A DNA stretch of 64,000 nucleotides from JAAYCI01 sp964370195 (lineage in GTDB: Bacteria > Bacillota > Clostridia > Oscillospirales > Ruminococcaceae). Location: the NCBI GenBank assembly GCA_964370195.1, contig CAYJIH010000002.1, positions 1-64,000 on the forward strand, given 5' to 3'. Position numbers and translations under genes: made by a program. Shown piece by piece: positions 42,730-51,549 of this stretch (the first letter of the stretch is position 1; the number at the start of each line of letters is the position of its first letter). A model generated the notes under the pieces. It was not told where the DNA came from, ran no database searches, and worked only from the letters and a program-made list of their open reading frames with translations.

Positions 42730-44316
42730 ATGGTTATCCAACACAATATTCCTGCATTGAATGCGTATCGTCAACTTGGCATCAACAACAACAACTTGAG
42801 CGGCAACCTCGAGAAATTGTCTTCCGGCTATCGCATCAACCGCGCTGCCGACGACGCAGCCGGCCTTGCTATTTCCGAGAAAATGCGTGCCCAAATTACA
42901 GGCCTAAACCGTGCCGTGCTAAACGCACAAGACGGCGCTAGCCTTATCCAAACCGCTGAGGGTGCTTTAACAGAAGTGCATGACATGCTAAACCGTATGG
43001 TAGAGCTTGCCACACAAAGCGCCAACGGCACCATCCAAGCCGATGACCGCCAAAAAATCGAAGCTGAAGTTACCGCTTTGAAAGGCGAGATCGACCGCAT
43101 TTCCGAAGCCACCAACTTCAATGGCATCCAATTGCTGGACGGTTCCTTGGGTGGATCCAATGTGGAAAACATTGAAATTAACGGCCTAACTCCTACATCT
43201 GCCGGTGCTGCTGGCACAACCGTAGCCGCAACAAAAACTGTAACGTCAATGGCAGCTTTGGCCGTGCCTGTACTCGAGCCAGGCCAAAAAGCAAGCTATA
43301 CCTATTCTTTAGATGACGGCACCTCGGCCACCATCAGCTTCACCATGAAAGGTGATGACAAAACTTTGGTAGCCGCAGACGGCACCGAATATGCTCTGCA
43401 AACTGCAGGCGCTATTAGTGCTGATGAAATTGGCAAAGCGGTAGCTGCCGAACTACAAAAAGACAGCAACTTTAACACCAAATTCTCGATTGCAACCAAT
43501 GCCACAGCAGGCCAGATTGTATTTACTGCTAAAGAAGCCGGAAGCCACACACCAAACATTAGCGGTGGCAGCCAAACTGTGAATAACGAAACGGACGCTT
43601 TTGTTTTCACAGAAGCAAACGTGGTAAAAGGCCTTGACGAATCCAAAGGTTATACTGTAACTGCTTTTGATGGTACTAATGAAGATGCCGCTACCTTTAG
43701 TGTAAACGGCCAAAAATTCGTTGTAGCTTCAACAGCTGCTCTTGCAGAACAAGTAACCGCAAAAGACGTGAATGTCATCATCGCAGGAACAGACGCAGCT
43801 GGTTATGCCTCCATTGCAAAATCCATTGCTGACCGTACAGGACTTGACGTAAGCAATATGACCAATATCGCCAGTCCTGCCGCCAATCCTTCTCTTGTTT
43901 TCAAGAGCGAAGGTCCAGAAGGCCTCACTATGCAAGTAGGCACCTCCTCTGCCGATTTTGACAAAATCACTGTAAAAGTGGATGACATGAGCTCTACTGG
44001 CCTTGGCATCGACACAATCTCCATGGCTTCTCAAGAAGCAGCTTCCGCTGCCCTTGACAAAATCAACTTCGCCATCGAGAAAGTTTCTGTAAACCGTGGT
44101 AACCTCGGTGCCTTGCAAAATCGCCTCGAGCACACCATGAACAACCTCAACGTAACTGCTGAGAACATGACCGCTGCCGAGAGCCGCATCCGCGACGTCG
44201 ACATGGCAAAAGAGATGATGGACTACACCAAAAACAACGTGCTCAGCCAAGCAGCCCAAGCTATGTTGGCCCAAGCAAACCAACAACCACAAAGCGTGCT
44301 GCAGCTGCTGCAATAA
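42730..44316 (+). CDS. hag: Flagellin
   Basis: Filament subunit, 528 aa. The conserved N-terminal D0/D1 (VIQHNIPALNAYRQL; SGYRINRAADDAAGLAISEKMRAQI) and C-terminal D1/D0 (NRLEHTMNNLNVTAENMTAAESRIRDVDMAKEMM and ending SVLQLLQ) flank a ~290-residue variable, Ala/Thr-rich central region (about 145-430) that forms the outer domains. AGGGAGGAT lies before ATG 42730. It is driven by the sigma-28 promoter at 42560. The AGGGAGGA ribosome site could also be a CsrA target, but that is speculative. Confidence 0.96.
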   Translation: MVIQHNIPALNAYRQLGINNNNLSGNLEKLSSGYRINRAADDAAGLAISEKMRAQITGLNRAVLNAQDGASLIQTAEGALTEVHDMLNRMVELATQSANGTIQADDRQKIEAEVTALKGEIDRISEATNFNGIQLLDGSLGGSNVENIEINGLTPTSAGAAGTTVAATKTVTSMAALAVPVLEPGQKASYTYSLDDGTSATISFTMKGDDKTLVAADGTEYALQTAGAISADEIGKAVAAELQKDSNFNTKFSIATNATAGQIVFTAKEAGSHTPNISGGSQTVNNETDAFVFTEANVVKGLDESKGYTVTAFDGTNEDAATFSVNGQKFVVASTAALAEQVTAKDVNVIIAGTDAAGYASIAKSIADRTGLDVSNMTNIASPAANPSLVFKSEGPEGLTMQVGTSSADFDKITVKVDDMSSTGLGIDTISMASQEAASAALDKINFAIEKVSVNRGNLGALQNRLEHTMNNLNVTAENMTAAESRIRDVDMAKEMMDYTKNNVLSQAAQAMLAQANQQPQSVLQLLQ

Positions 44317-44498
44317 GGCTTTTCGCCTTCGTAGCGCCGCGAAAAGCAACTGCTGCTTAAAGCCGGCAATGCTTTTCACGATATCTCTATGGCTGTTTTG
44401 CCTTCGTTGCGGGCCCTGCAACGGCAAGGCTGCCGGTTATAAAGAGAAAAAGCCCCTGCATCAAAGCCCCTGCGCAAAAGTGCGGGGGCTTTTTTTGT
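44317..44498 (+). terminator. Hairpins and terminator after flagellin
   Basis: GCTTTTCG (from 44320) can pair with CGAAAAGC (to 44348) just after the stop. Farther on, AAAGCCCC (44463-44470) pairs with GGGGCTTT, with an inner TGCGC/GTGCG, followed by seven T. The sequence AAAGCCCCTGC occurs twice (about 44449 and 44463), which allows an alternative stem. Nothing else is seen in the remaining ~120 bases up to putP. Confidence 0.8.
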
Positions 44499-44615
44499 GC
44501 ACTTACAAGGGCATGTTTTGCCGTGTTTTCCTTGCTTTTTTTCGTTGTACATGGTTAAATAGATATAATTGTGTATATATGCCGTGTGATGCGGCAACAA
44601 AAGGGGGATTTCGTA

Positions 44616-46142
44616 TTGTCTAGTATTATGTGGACGTTGCTTGCATTCGTGTTGTATGTAGGCGTGATGATTGCCATTGGGGGATTTTTCTTTAAAAAAT
44701 CAGACAGTTTAAGCGATTACTTTTTAGGTGGCCGTCAGCTCAACTCTTGGGTGGCCGCCTTCTCTGCACAGGCGTCTGATATGTCTGGCTGGCTATTGAT
44801 GGGCTTGCCGGGCGCAGTGTATGCCCTTGGCACAAACCAAATATGGATTGCTGTAGGCCTTGCCATTGGCACCGCGCTGAACTGGATTTTGGTGGCAAAG
44901 CGTTTGCGCCGCTACACCATCAAAGCCGGGGACGCCATTACAGTGCCACAATATTTCGAAAACCGCTTTCACGACACTTCCCGTGTGCTGCGTGTTGTAT
45001 CCAGTGTTGTAATTACTGTGTTTTTCACTGTGTACACAGCTTCGGCTTTTGTGGCGGGCGGCACGTTATTTTCGCAGGTGTTTGGCATCTCTTACCCTGT
45101 GGCGCTTACGATTGGTGCACTCATCATTTTACTTTACACATTTTTGGGCGGCTTCTCGGCTGTAAGCTGGACAGACATGGTGCAAGGCGCTTTGATGTTG
45201 GTGGCTATTTTAAGTGTACCCATCTTGGCGTTTACCGCCTTAGGCGGCCTTAGTGGTTTAGAAGGCGCTGTTACACCCGAATTTTTACGCATTACCACCA
45301 CAGAAACCGGTGATGCAGTGGGCGCTGTTTCTATCATTTCACAGCTTGCCTGGGGGCTTGGGTATTTTGGCATGCCACATATTTTAGTGCGGTTCATGGC
45401 CATTCGTAAAGAAAAAAGTGTAAATAAATCGGCCACCATTGCCATTGTTTGGGTGGTGTTGTCTCTTACATTCTCAGTATTTGTGGGCATTGTGGGCCGT
45501 GCATTTTTACCGGGGCTGGAAGATTCCGAAACGGTATTCATCACCATGATTCAAGAAGTATTTATGCAACCAGATTCCATTGTAAAATGGCCGGTAGTAG
45601 GCGGGCTGTTTTTATGTGGTATTTTGGCCGCAATTATGTCCACGGCCGATTCTCAACTTCTTGTCACCGCCGCCTCAATCACAGGCGATATTTACCGTGG
45701 TTTTTTAAACAGAAAAGCATCTGACAAGCACTACGTATGGTTCAGCCGTGCTGTGGTTGCAATTGTCGCACTCGTGGCTTATCTCATTGCAATAGATCCA
45801 AGCTCCGGCATCATGAGCCTTGTGGCGAATGCTTGGTCTGGTTTTGGTTCTGCTTTTGGCGCATTGGTTTTGTTAAGCCTTTATTGGAAAAAGGTGACGC
45901 GCAACGCCGCTGTGGCCGGCATTGTTGTTGGTGGCCTTACCGTTGTGGTGTGGGATTATCTTCCCATTATACAAGGACAAACACCAAGCGCTGCAACCGG
46001 TTTATATTCTCTTGTTCCCGGCTTTTCTCTTTCACTTTTGGCCATTGTTATTGTAACTTTACTGGCTAAAAAAGGTGAAACAGAAAAACTGGAACAACAA
46101 TACAATGAAGTGTTTAGCGGCACATTTGAAGAAGAAGCGTAG
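44616..46142 (+). CDS. putP: Sodium/proline symporter PutP
   Basis: SSS-family sodium:solute symporter, 508 aa with about 13 membrane segments. Typical: SDYFLGGRQLNSWVAAFSAQASDMSGWLLMGLPGA, YFENRFHD, ILLYTFLGGFSAVSWTDMVQG and ADSQLLVTAASITGD. The TTG at 44616 lies about 8 bases after AAGGGGG; the alternative ATG 44631 is too far from it, and an upstream ATG at 44571 lacks a site. Proline is the likely substrate by family. Confidence 0.9.
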   Translation: MSSIMWTLLAFVLYVGVMIAIGGFFFKKSDSLSDYFLGGRQLNSWVAAFSAQASDMSGWLLMGLPGAVYALGTNQIWIAVGLAIGTALNWILVAKRLRRYTIKAGDAITVPQYFENRFHDTSRVLRVVSSVVITVFFTVYTASAFVAGGTLFSQVFGISYPVALTIGALIILLYTFLGGFSAVSWTDMVQGALMLVAILSVPILAFTALGGLSGLEGAVTPEFLRITTTETGDAVGAVSIISQLAWGLGYFGMPHILVRFMAIRKEKSVNKSATIAIVWVVLSLTFSVFVGIVGRAFLPGLEDSETVFITMIQEVFMQPDSIVKWPVVGGLFLCGILAAIMSTADSQLLVTAASITGDIYRGFLNRKASDKHYVWFSRAVVAIVALVAYLIAIDPSSGIMSLVANAWSGFGSAFGALVLLSLYWKKVTRNAAVAGIVVGGLTVVVWDYLPIIQGQTPSAATGLYSLVPGFSLSLLAIVIVTLLAKKGETEKLEQQYNEVFSGTFEEEA

Positions 46143-46173
46143 TCATCGCATAAAAGAAATGTTATAAACGTAT

Positions 46174-46228
46174 AGAAATAAAGAAAAGCCTGTGTTTTAC
46201 AAAACACAGGCTTTTCTTTATTTCTTGC
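46174..46228. terminator. Very long perfect terminator between putP and the lipoprotein gene
   Basis: A 25-bp perfect inverted repeat (46174-46198 with 46201-46225) with almost no spacer. It serves the convergent putP and minus-strand lipoprotein genes. Confidence 0.95.
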
Positions 46229-46260
46229 GTTATGACTGTGAGATTCTCTGGTCACAAACC

Positions 46261-46902
46261 TCACACTTCACTTCCACCCCACTCTACAACCGTAAAACCG
46301 CTTCGTTCAAATGGCTGCAAATCCTGCTCTGGTATTTCTATCCATTCGTCAAGCGCTTTAAACACCATAAAAACTCTTTGTACGCTGTCTGGCTTTGGCT
46401 CAATTTCCAATACGGCATTTTCTGTATATGCTTCCCCTTGGAATGTGATTAAGTTGTATTCATTTCCGGCCATGCGTGGCAACCAATAAACAATAAACTC
46501 ATTATACTCTCTTGGCGTAAGGCCTAAATATTGTAATTTTTCCAACAAAAATGCTTCTGTGTCTTCCCCCCGCACCACAAATCCGGCACTTAAATCATAC
46601 TCAACCTCACTAAAACCATCCCAAAACAAATAGGAATATTCAGTGCCCTCATGGATAATGGTGCCATCCGGGTAAGCAGTTACCTCCCAACCATCGTTGT
46701 ATGACGGATATGTGTACAATAGAGTGCCATTGTACGTTAAGCGCACAGAGATTTCGCTTTCTTCTTCCGGATACAAATAAATAACCGGTTTTTCGTCCAC
46801 AGGAGGAAAAGATGTAGCTTTTGATGTGGACGTTGTAGGCGCGCCACATGCACACAGCAGACACAAAGCAACCAATGCGGGAGCAATCCTCATTTTTTTC
46901 AT
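46261..46902 (-). CDS. Putative lipoprotein of unknown function
   Basis: A 213-aa protein with signal peptide MKKMRIAPALVALCLLCACG and lipobox LCAC (Cys at 19), then KPVIYLYPEEESEISVRLTYNG, YPSYNDGWEVTAYPDGTI and YSYLFWDG. This KPVIYLYP/GW-V-A-PDG pattern recurs in secreted proteins of many anaerobes, but I know no function. TTGGAGGGAT precedes ATG 46902; the longer frame from 46935 lacks a ribosome site. Confidence 0.8.
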   Translation of the reverse strand: MKKMRIAPALVALCLLCACGAPTTSTSKATSFPPVDEKPVIYLYPEEESEISVRLTYNGTLLYTYPSYNDGWEVTAYPDGTIIHEGTEYSYLFWDGFSEVEYDLSAGFVVRGEDTEAFLLEKLQYLGLTPREYNEFIVYWLPRMAGNEYNLITFQGEAYTENAVLEIEPKPDSVQRVFMVFKALDEWIEIPEQDLQPFERSGFTVVEWGGSEV

Positions 46903-47028
46903 TGCAAATCCCTCCAACCGTTTTCTACAAAGCAAGATAATAACGATTCGCTAAAAAAACACACCACTCTTTGCATAAAACAAATATGGCACGTGTTTCA
47001 TTTTAGACCCACAAAATAAACCATTCCT

Positions 47029-47442
47029 CTATAAAGCCACAAACAATGCATCCTCCACAATGATACATGCATCTTCTACACACCCATCACAAGTACGCAA
47101 CTTGGGATGTTCTTCGTCACCCAAAAGCTCCCTGCAAATAATGGATCCATTTTTCCGCTTAAACACTTCTATCATTTGATTTGTAAGCGCGCGTGTTTCT
47201 GCTTTCGTAAGGCCGCTTTCAACACTGCCAGAGCTAATTTTGCACCCAGCTATCATCGCCATGCCTGATACAGCACCGCATATTTCCTTTTGCCCGCCCA
47301 CACCAAGGCCAAAGCCCTCTGCCACACGAAAGGCTATTGTCTCATCAATATTTATTAAATCGGCATAATTACATAAAACCGCTTGGCAACAGTTATGCCC
47401 TTGGCTCAGTCTTTCCACCGCTTTTGATGCCCTACTTTCCAC
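47029..47442 (-). CDS. C_GCAxxG_C_C family redox-type protein
   Basis: A 137-aa protein matching the C_GCAxxG_C_C family: CCQAVLC near residue 18, EICGAVSGMAMIAGCKI in the middle, and later cysteines RTCDGCVEDAC. The many conserved cysteines suggest metal or redox function; none is proven. The start is GTG 47442 behind AAGGCGGGG. It is 157 bases after argF on the same strand. Confidence 0.85.
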   Translation of the reverse strand: MESRASKAVERLSQGHNCCQAVLCNYADLINIDETIAFRVAEGFGLGVGGQKEICGAVSGMAMIAGCKISSGSVESGLTKAETRALTNQMIEVFKRKNGSIICRELLGDEEHPKLRTCDGCVEDACIIVEDALFVAL

Positions 47443-47599
47443 GATGCACCCCGCCTTTTTTGTTCAAATTCAAAACCAAGCAAAACCCTAATAGCGTTTC
47501 GTTTGTTCTTCTAGCGCAATAGAACAGATGTTATTTTTACATCAGTGAATCGTATTGAACCCAATTGAAAACGACTGCCTTATGCACGCACTGCCACGT

Positions 47600-48592
47600 T
47601 TATTGCAATGTAGCAAACATAACAGCCTTAATGGTGTGCATCCGATTCTCTGCTTGGTCAAACACTTTCGACTGTTTCGACTCAAATACTTCATCACTTA
47701 CTTCCATTTCCGACAAACCAAACTTGTTGAAAATGTCCTCACCTACAGCAGTGTTTCTGTCGTGAAACGCCGGTAAACAATGAAGGAAAATCGCCTCTGG
47801 CGATGCTTCTTGCATCACAGCACTGTTAATTTGGTATGCCTGTAACAATTTGATGCGGCTTTCCCATACAGAGTCGGCCTCTCCCATCGACACCCAAACA
47901 TCTGTATATAATACATCTGCGTTTTTTGCACCTGTTTTTACATCATCAGTTGTCGTAACGCTTCCACCTTGTTGCTCTGCAATTTGTTTGCATTGATTCG
48001 TGAGTTCCTCACTGGGCCAAAGCTCTTTTGGGCCACACGCTGTAAAATGGACACCCATTTTTGCACAAGCAATCATCAGTGAATTTGCCACATTATTGCG
48101 AGCATCCCCCATATAAGTGATTCGTAACCCCTTTAAATGGCCAAAATGTTCTTCCGCTGTCATCAAATCAGCCAATGCTTGCGTTGGATGGTATTCATCC
48201 GTTAACCCGTTCCACACCGGCACTTTCGATTTTTCAGCCAGTTCGTCTACAACACACTGCCCGTATCCACGATACTCAATGCCGTCAAACATACGCCCTA
48301 AAACACGTGCAGTATCTGCAATGCTTTCCTTTTTCCCCATTTGAGAGCCTGCCGCATCTAAATAGGTTACCGCCATTCCAAGGTCATGGCCGGCCACCTC
48401 AAAAGCGCACCGTGTGCGTGTAGAGTTTTTTTCAAATAGAAGAACAATGCTTTTCCCTTCTAAATGCCTGTGCGCAAGCCCACTGCGTTTTTGCCCTTTA
48501 AAGTCATGTGCTAAATCCAGCATATAGCGCACTTCCTCTGTTGTGAAATCCAGCAATGTTAAAAAACTTTTTCCCCTTATGTTGACTGCCAT
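47600..48592 (-). CDS. argF: Ornithine carbamoyltransferase (ArgF)
   Basis: Makes citrulline from ornithine and carbamoyl phosphate; 330 aa. The carbamoyl-phosphate motif is ENSTRTRCAFE, with FDGIEYRGYGQ, GLTDEYHPTQALADLMT and the ornithine motif HCLPAFHD. It is third in a minus-strand run ECF S-component, DUF1893, argF. The other arg genes are 40 kb away, and no ARG box is obvious here. A catabolic ArcB role is possible but arcA and arcC are not in view. Confidence 0.92.
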   Translation of the reverse strand: MAVNIRGKSFLTLLDFTTEEVRYMLDLAHDFKGQKRSGLAHRHLEGKSIVLLFEKNSTRTRCAFEVAGHDLGMAVTYLDAAGSQMGKKESIADTARVLGRMFDGIEYRGYGQCVVDELAEKSKVPVWNGLTDEYHPTQALADLMTAEEHFGHLKGLRITYMGDARNNVANSLMIACAKMGVHFTACGPKELWPSEELTNQCKQIAEQQGGSVTTTDDVKTGAKNADVLYTDVWVSMGEADSVWESRIKLLQAYQINSAVMQEASPEAIFLHCLPAFHDRNTAVGEDIFNKFGLSEMEVSDEVFESKQSKVFDQAENRMHTIKAVMFATLQ

Positions 48593-48609
48593 ACCATCGT
48601 CTCCTTTTT

Positions 48610-49071
48610 CTATTTTTTTGCCATCAACGTTTGTATTGTGTGTACCATGGCGTTGTATGCCTTTTGTGCATTTTCTTCATGCAAAACAGATTGCTCCACT
48701 GGGCAAAGCCCGTCTTTTGTGCGATTTTGAATACACTCTACAAGCGTTCCATATTCGCATCGAATTCCATTTTCTTCTAAATACGCAAACGCTACACGGC
48801 TTGTAATTTCTCCATAAACTGCCTCCACTTGCCCCAAAACCGCCAAAACTGCTGCCGCTTTTCCTATTACTTTGTCTACAAGCAAGGCACCATGCATATT
48901 TTGTCTGCCTTGCTCACTTTCATATAGCTTACGTAGCGGAGACACGCCAATGCCTTCACCTTTATAAACAAAAGTGTCTCCTTGTATCAGTATGCAGCTG
49001 TAAGTACCTGCTTGGATGGCCGAAATGGCAGCCTGCTTTGTTTCTCTGGACACCATATGTTGTGTGTTCAT
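48610..49071 (-). CDS. DUF1893 family protein
   Basis: A 153-aa protein matching DUF1893: the N-terminal half has YSCILIQGDTFVYKGEGIGVSPLRKLYES, then LLVDKVIGKAAAVLAVLG and the GIRCEYGTLVECIQNR segment. It resembles a small cytidine-deaminase-like fold protein of unknown role. It overlaps the ECF gene by four bases (ATGA) and precedes argF by 17 bases. Confidence 0.82.
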   Translation of the reverse strand: MNTQHMVSRETKQAAISAIQAGTYSCILIQGDTFVYKGEGIGVSPLRKLYESEQGRQNMHGALLVDKVIGKAAAVLAVLGQVEAVYGEITSRVAFAYLEENGIRCEYGTLVECIQNRTKDGLCPVEQSVLHEENAQKAYNAMVHTIQTLMAKK

Positions 49072-49616
49072 TTTTCCTCTCTTGCTTTTCTTTGATGCAG
49101 TGGTTTTTCTAGCACATGCGCTTTTGTTAAAAGCAAAACAAGTACCGGAATTATAACAATTTGAATAACCATGCCGGGAATCCCTGTAAGAAAAGATGAT
49201 GTGATAAAAATTTGCAAGCTATACGCGCCACCGCTAAAACCCAGTAAAACAGCATTTACAAGCCCGGCCACAAGCCTGCCGCATAGCATGCTTAACAAAA
49301 GCGAAGCATAAATGTTTTTTGCATAAATACGGTAAAAGACCCCCGATGCCAAACCATATATACATAGCTCGAACGACATGCTAATGGCAACGGGAAACAA
49401 AACAGGCATACCTGTGAGTGCAGAAGACAAAAGAGGCAATAAAAACCCACAAACTGCCCCATATGGAACACCACACACAAAACCGCATATAAGCACCGGA
49501 ATATGCAAAGGCAAAAACACAGGCCCCGCACCGAACAAATGAAAAAAGGATGGCAACACAAGCCCCAACGCCATCAACAATGCAGTGCTTACCATTTTTT
49601 GTGTTTTTGAACGCAT
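49068..49616 (-). CDS. ECF transporter S-component
   Basis: Membrane substrate-binding subunit of an energy-coupling-factor importer, 182 aa with about five or six hydrophobic segments. Family-like stretches are TALLMALGLVLPSFFHLFGAGPVFLPLHIPVLICGF, GAVCGFLLPLLSSALTG and MLCGRLVAG. The EcfA/EcfT module is not in the window, so it probably shares a common one. The ligand (vitamin or metal) is unclear. GGGGGA precedes ATG 49616. Confidence 0.82.
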   Translation of the reverse strand: MRSKTQKMVSTALLMALGLVLPSFFHLFGAGPVFLPLHIPVLICGFVCGVPYGAVCGFLLPLLSSALTGMPVLFPVAISMSFELCIYGLASGVFYRIYAKNIYASLLLSMLCGRLVAGLVNAVLLGFSGGAYSLQIFITSSFLTGIPGMVIQIVIIPVLVLLLTKAHVLEKPLHQRKAREEK

Positions 49617-49680
49617 AAAATCCCCCAAATTCGGTTACTTGCCCTTATCCTAATTTTATTGCAGGATGGACTATTTCAAT

Positions 49681-49709
49681 ATTATACCTTTTTTTGTACT
49701 TCTCGCCAA
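49681..49709 (-). promoter_or_regulatory. Promoter of the ECF-DUF1893-argF unit
   Basis: Minus strand: TTGGCG, 17 bases, TATAAT. Confidence 0.75.
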
Positions 49710-49767
49710 CTCTTTTTCTTTATTTATTTTCCTCTAGCGGCCAAAACATCTGCTATTCCCTGCTGCC

Positions 49768-49869
49768 AAAAAATAGAGTGCCTGTAAACACTATTCTTGA
49801 TGATACGGACAATCGCGCCAAGATTCCACCCCATAAAACAACATGTACACATAGAATATAAGTATATCA
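49768..49869 (-). ncRNA. Possible short minus-strand RNA
   Basis: An extended -10 (TGATATACT on the minus strand, 49861-49869) is followed about 60 bases later by an imperfect hairpin (around 49772-49795) and six T. The predicted product is about 85 nt and ends before the ECF promoter. The -35 and the stem are weak. Confidence 0.3.
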
Positions 49870-50004
49870 TAAAGCATATGGGCCTGCTTTTGGTAACCTA
49901 CTATCAAAGATAAATATCTTGTTTTCCACAATAATTTTTTCAACCTATCATTTTTTGTATGAATCGTATAGTTTTAGCCCCTGTTTCTTTGTGGGGTTTG
50001 CCTA

Positions 50005-50034
50005 TTGACGAAACTCGATTTTCAATGTTAATAT
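50005..50034 (+). promoter_or_regulatory. Promoter upstream of gcvT
   Basis: TTGACG (50005-50010), 18 bases, TAATAT (50029-50034). The predicted RNA begins near 50041, far upstream of gcvT. Confidence 0.5.
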
Positions 50035-50040
50035 GTATTT

Positions 50041-50283
50041 GTATTGATTTTTTTACATTTAAAGAGCTTGAAAAATTTGCCATTTTTTAAAATTCGAACA
50101 TCTTGATCGTATACATTGCACTTACAAACGTAGTATTTAATTAAAACAATGCGGGTGTTTGCGCAACGCACCTTGAAGAACGATGTTTTGTTGAGATGTT
50201 TTCCTGTAACCGGGCACACACTCGAAACATAAGACATTTTCTCTTAAAACGAAGACGCGCTGTGTTCTGTGCGTCTTTTTTAT
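50041..50283 (+). ncRNA. Terminated leader or small RNA upstream of gcvT
   Basis: A ~240-nt transcript is predicted between the promoter at 50005 and a terminator (AAGACGCGC 50252-50260 with GTGCGTCTT 50269-50277, followed by T-run). It contains a GGTG/CACC hairpin (about 50151-50172). Glycine riboswitches often precede gcvT, but I do not find that core. It is either an attenuated leader or an independent RNA. The remaining part of the 743-base gap (49710-49767 and 49870-50004) shows nothing clear. Confidence 0.4.
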
Positions 50284-50359
50284 TGTTTTTAGCTGAAAAA
50301 TGGGCGATTTTAACAATCGGATTCATTTTATAAACCATCATCAATAATAACGGGGGGAC

Positions 50360-51466
50360 ATGCTGACAATGGAGCAAACAATGGAGGCCAAAAAAACACC
50401 TTTGTACGACGCACATATTGCCTGTGGCGGAAAAATAGTTCCGTTTGCCGGGTATATGCTACCAGTGCAATACAGTGGTGTAATTGACGAGCACATGGCC
50501 GTGCGCGAAAAAGCAGGGCTTTTTGATGTGTCTCACATGGGCGAAGTTTGGATTGAAGGACCAGACGCACTTGCCAACATCATGAATCTGTTTACAAATG
50601 CATTTATGAAGTTGGCCGATGGACGTGTGCGCTACTCGCCAATGTGCAACGAAACAGGTGGAACGGTGGATGATTTGCTTGTTTATCGTTACAACGAAAA
50701 CCGTTACCTCATTGTAGTAAATGCCGCAAACCGCGACAAAGATGTGCAGTTCATGAAAGATCACCTGTTTGGGGATGTTACCTTAACAGATGCATCCGAC
50801 ACGTATGCACAAATCGCACTACAAGGGCCACGCTCTTTAGAGATTTTGAAGAAAATTTGTAAAGAAGAGGATATCCCTGCGCAGTACTATTCTTTTAAAG
50901 ATCCTGTATCTGTAGGCGGCATTTCTTGCCTGCTTTCACAAACCGGCTACACCGGTGAGCATGGATATGAATTGTATTGTGCATCAGACGATGCCACTGC
51001 TTTATGGAACGCACTTCTTGCCGCCGGCAAGGAAGATGGCCTCATTCCCTGCGGCCTTGGTGCACGCGACACATTGCGTTTAGAAGCAGCCATGCCTTTG
51101 TATGGCCACGAAATGGACGAAGAGATTAGCCCACTGGAAACCGGCCTTGATTTTGCCGTAAAGATGACAAAAGATGACTTTATCGGTAAAAAAGCATTGG
51201 AAGAGCGTGGCACCCCCACCATCACACGCGTAGGGCTTAAAATTACTGGACGTGGCATTGCACGCGAACACAACGCCATCTATGTGGCCGACCAAGAAAT
51301 TGGCCATACCACATCGGGCACACATTGCCCCTATTTAGGCAGTGCCTTTGCTATGGCATTGATCCAAAAAGAACACGCAGAAGTGGGCACCGTTTTAGAT
51401 GTAGAAATCCGTGGTAAAAAAGTGTCGGCCGAAGTGGTTGCCCTTCCCTTTTATAAACATAGTTAA
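50360..51466 (+). CDS. gcvT: Aminomethyltransferase (glycine cleavage T protein)
   Basis: Transfers the aminomethyl carbon from lipoyl-H protein to tetrahydrofolate; 368 aa (365 if ATG 50369 is used). Motifs: TPLYDAHIACGGKIVPFAGYMLPVQY, LFDVSHMGE (active-site Asp region), FTNAFMKLADGRVRYSPMC, GYTGEHGYEL and LGARDTLRLEAAMPLYGHEM. GGGGGG lies 2 bases before ATG 50360 and 11 before ATG 50369, so the start is uncertain. glyA follows; gcvH and gcvP are not in the window. Confidence 0.92.
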   Translation: MLTMEQTMEAKKTPLYDAHIACGGKIVPFAGYMLPVQYSGVIDEHMAVREKAGLFDVSHMGEVWIEGPDALANIMNLFTNAFMKLADGRVRYSPMCNETGGTVDDLLVYRYNENRYLIVVNAANRDKDVQFMKDHLFGDVTLTDASDTYAQIALQGPRSLEILKKICKEEDIPAQYYSFKDPVSVGGISCLLSQTGYTGEHGYELYCASDDATALWNALLAAGKEDGLIPCGLGARDTLRLEAAMPLYGHEMDEEISPLETGLDFAVKMTKDDFIGKKALEERGTPTITRVGLKITGRGIAREHNAIYVADQEIGHTTSGTHCPYLGSAFAMALIQKEHAEVGTVLDVEIRGKKVSAEVVALPFYKHS

Positions 51467-51483
51467 GGGATAAACCAACACAG

Positions 51484-51512
51484 TTGATTTTGCACAAAAA
51501 ATCGTGTATTAT
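51484..51512 (+). promoter_or_regulatory. Promoter of glyA
   Basis: TTGATT (51484-51489), 17 bases, TATTAT (51507-51512), 38 bases before the glyA ATG. Confidence 0.78.
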
Positions 51513-51549
51513 ACTTATTGCAAAGCATGGAAAATAGGAGGGTTTTAAA

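Noticed and set aside
50041..50359. Glycine riboswitch before gcvT
   Set aside because: The conserved glycine aptamer sequences were not found on either strand.
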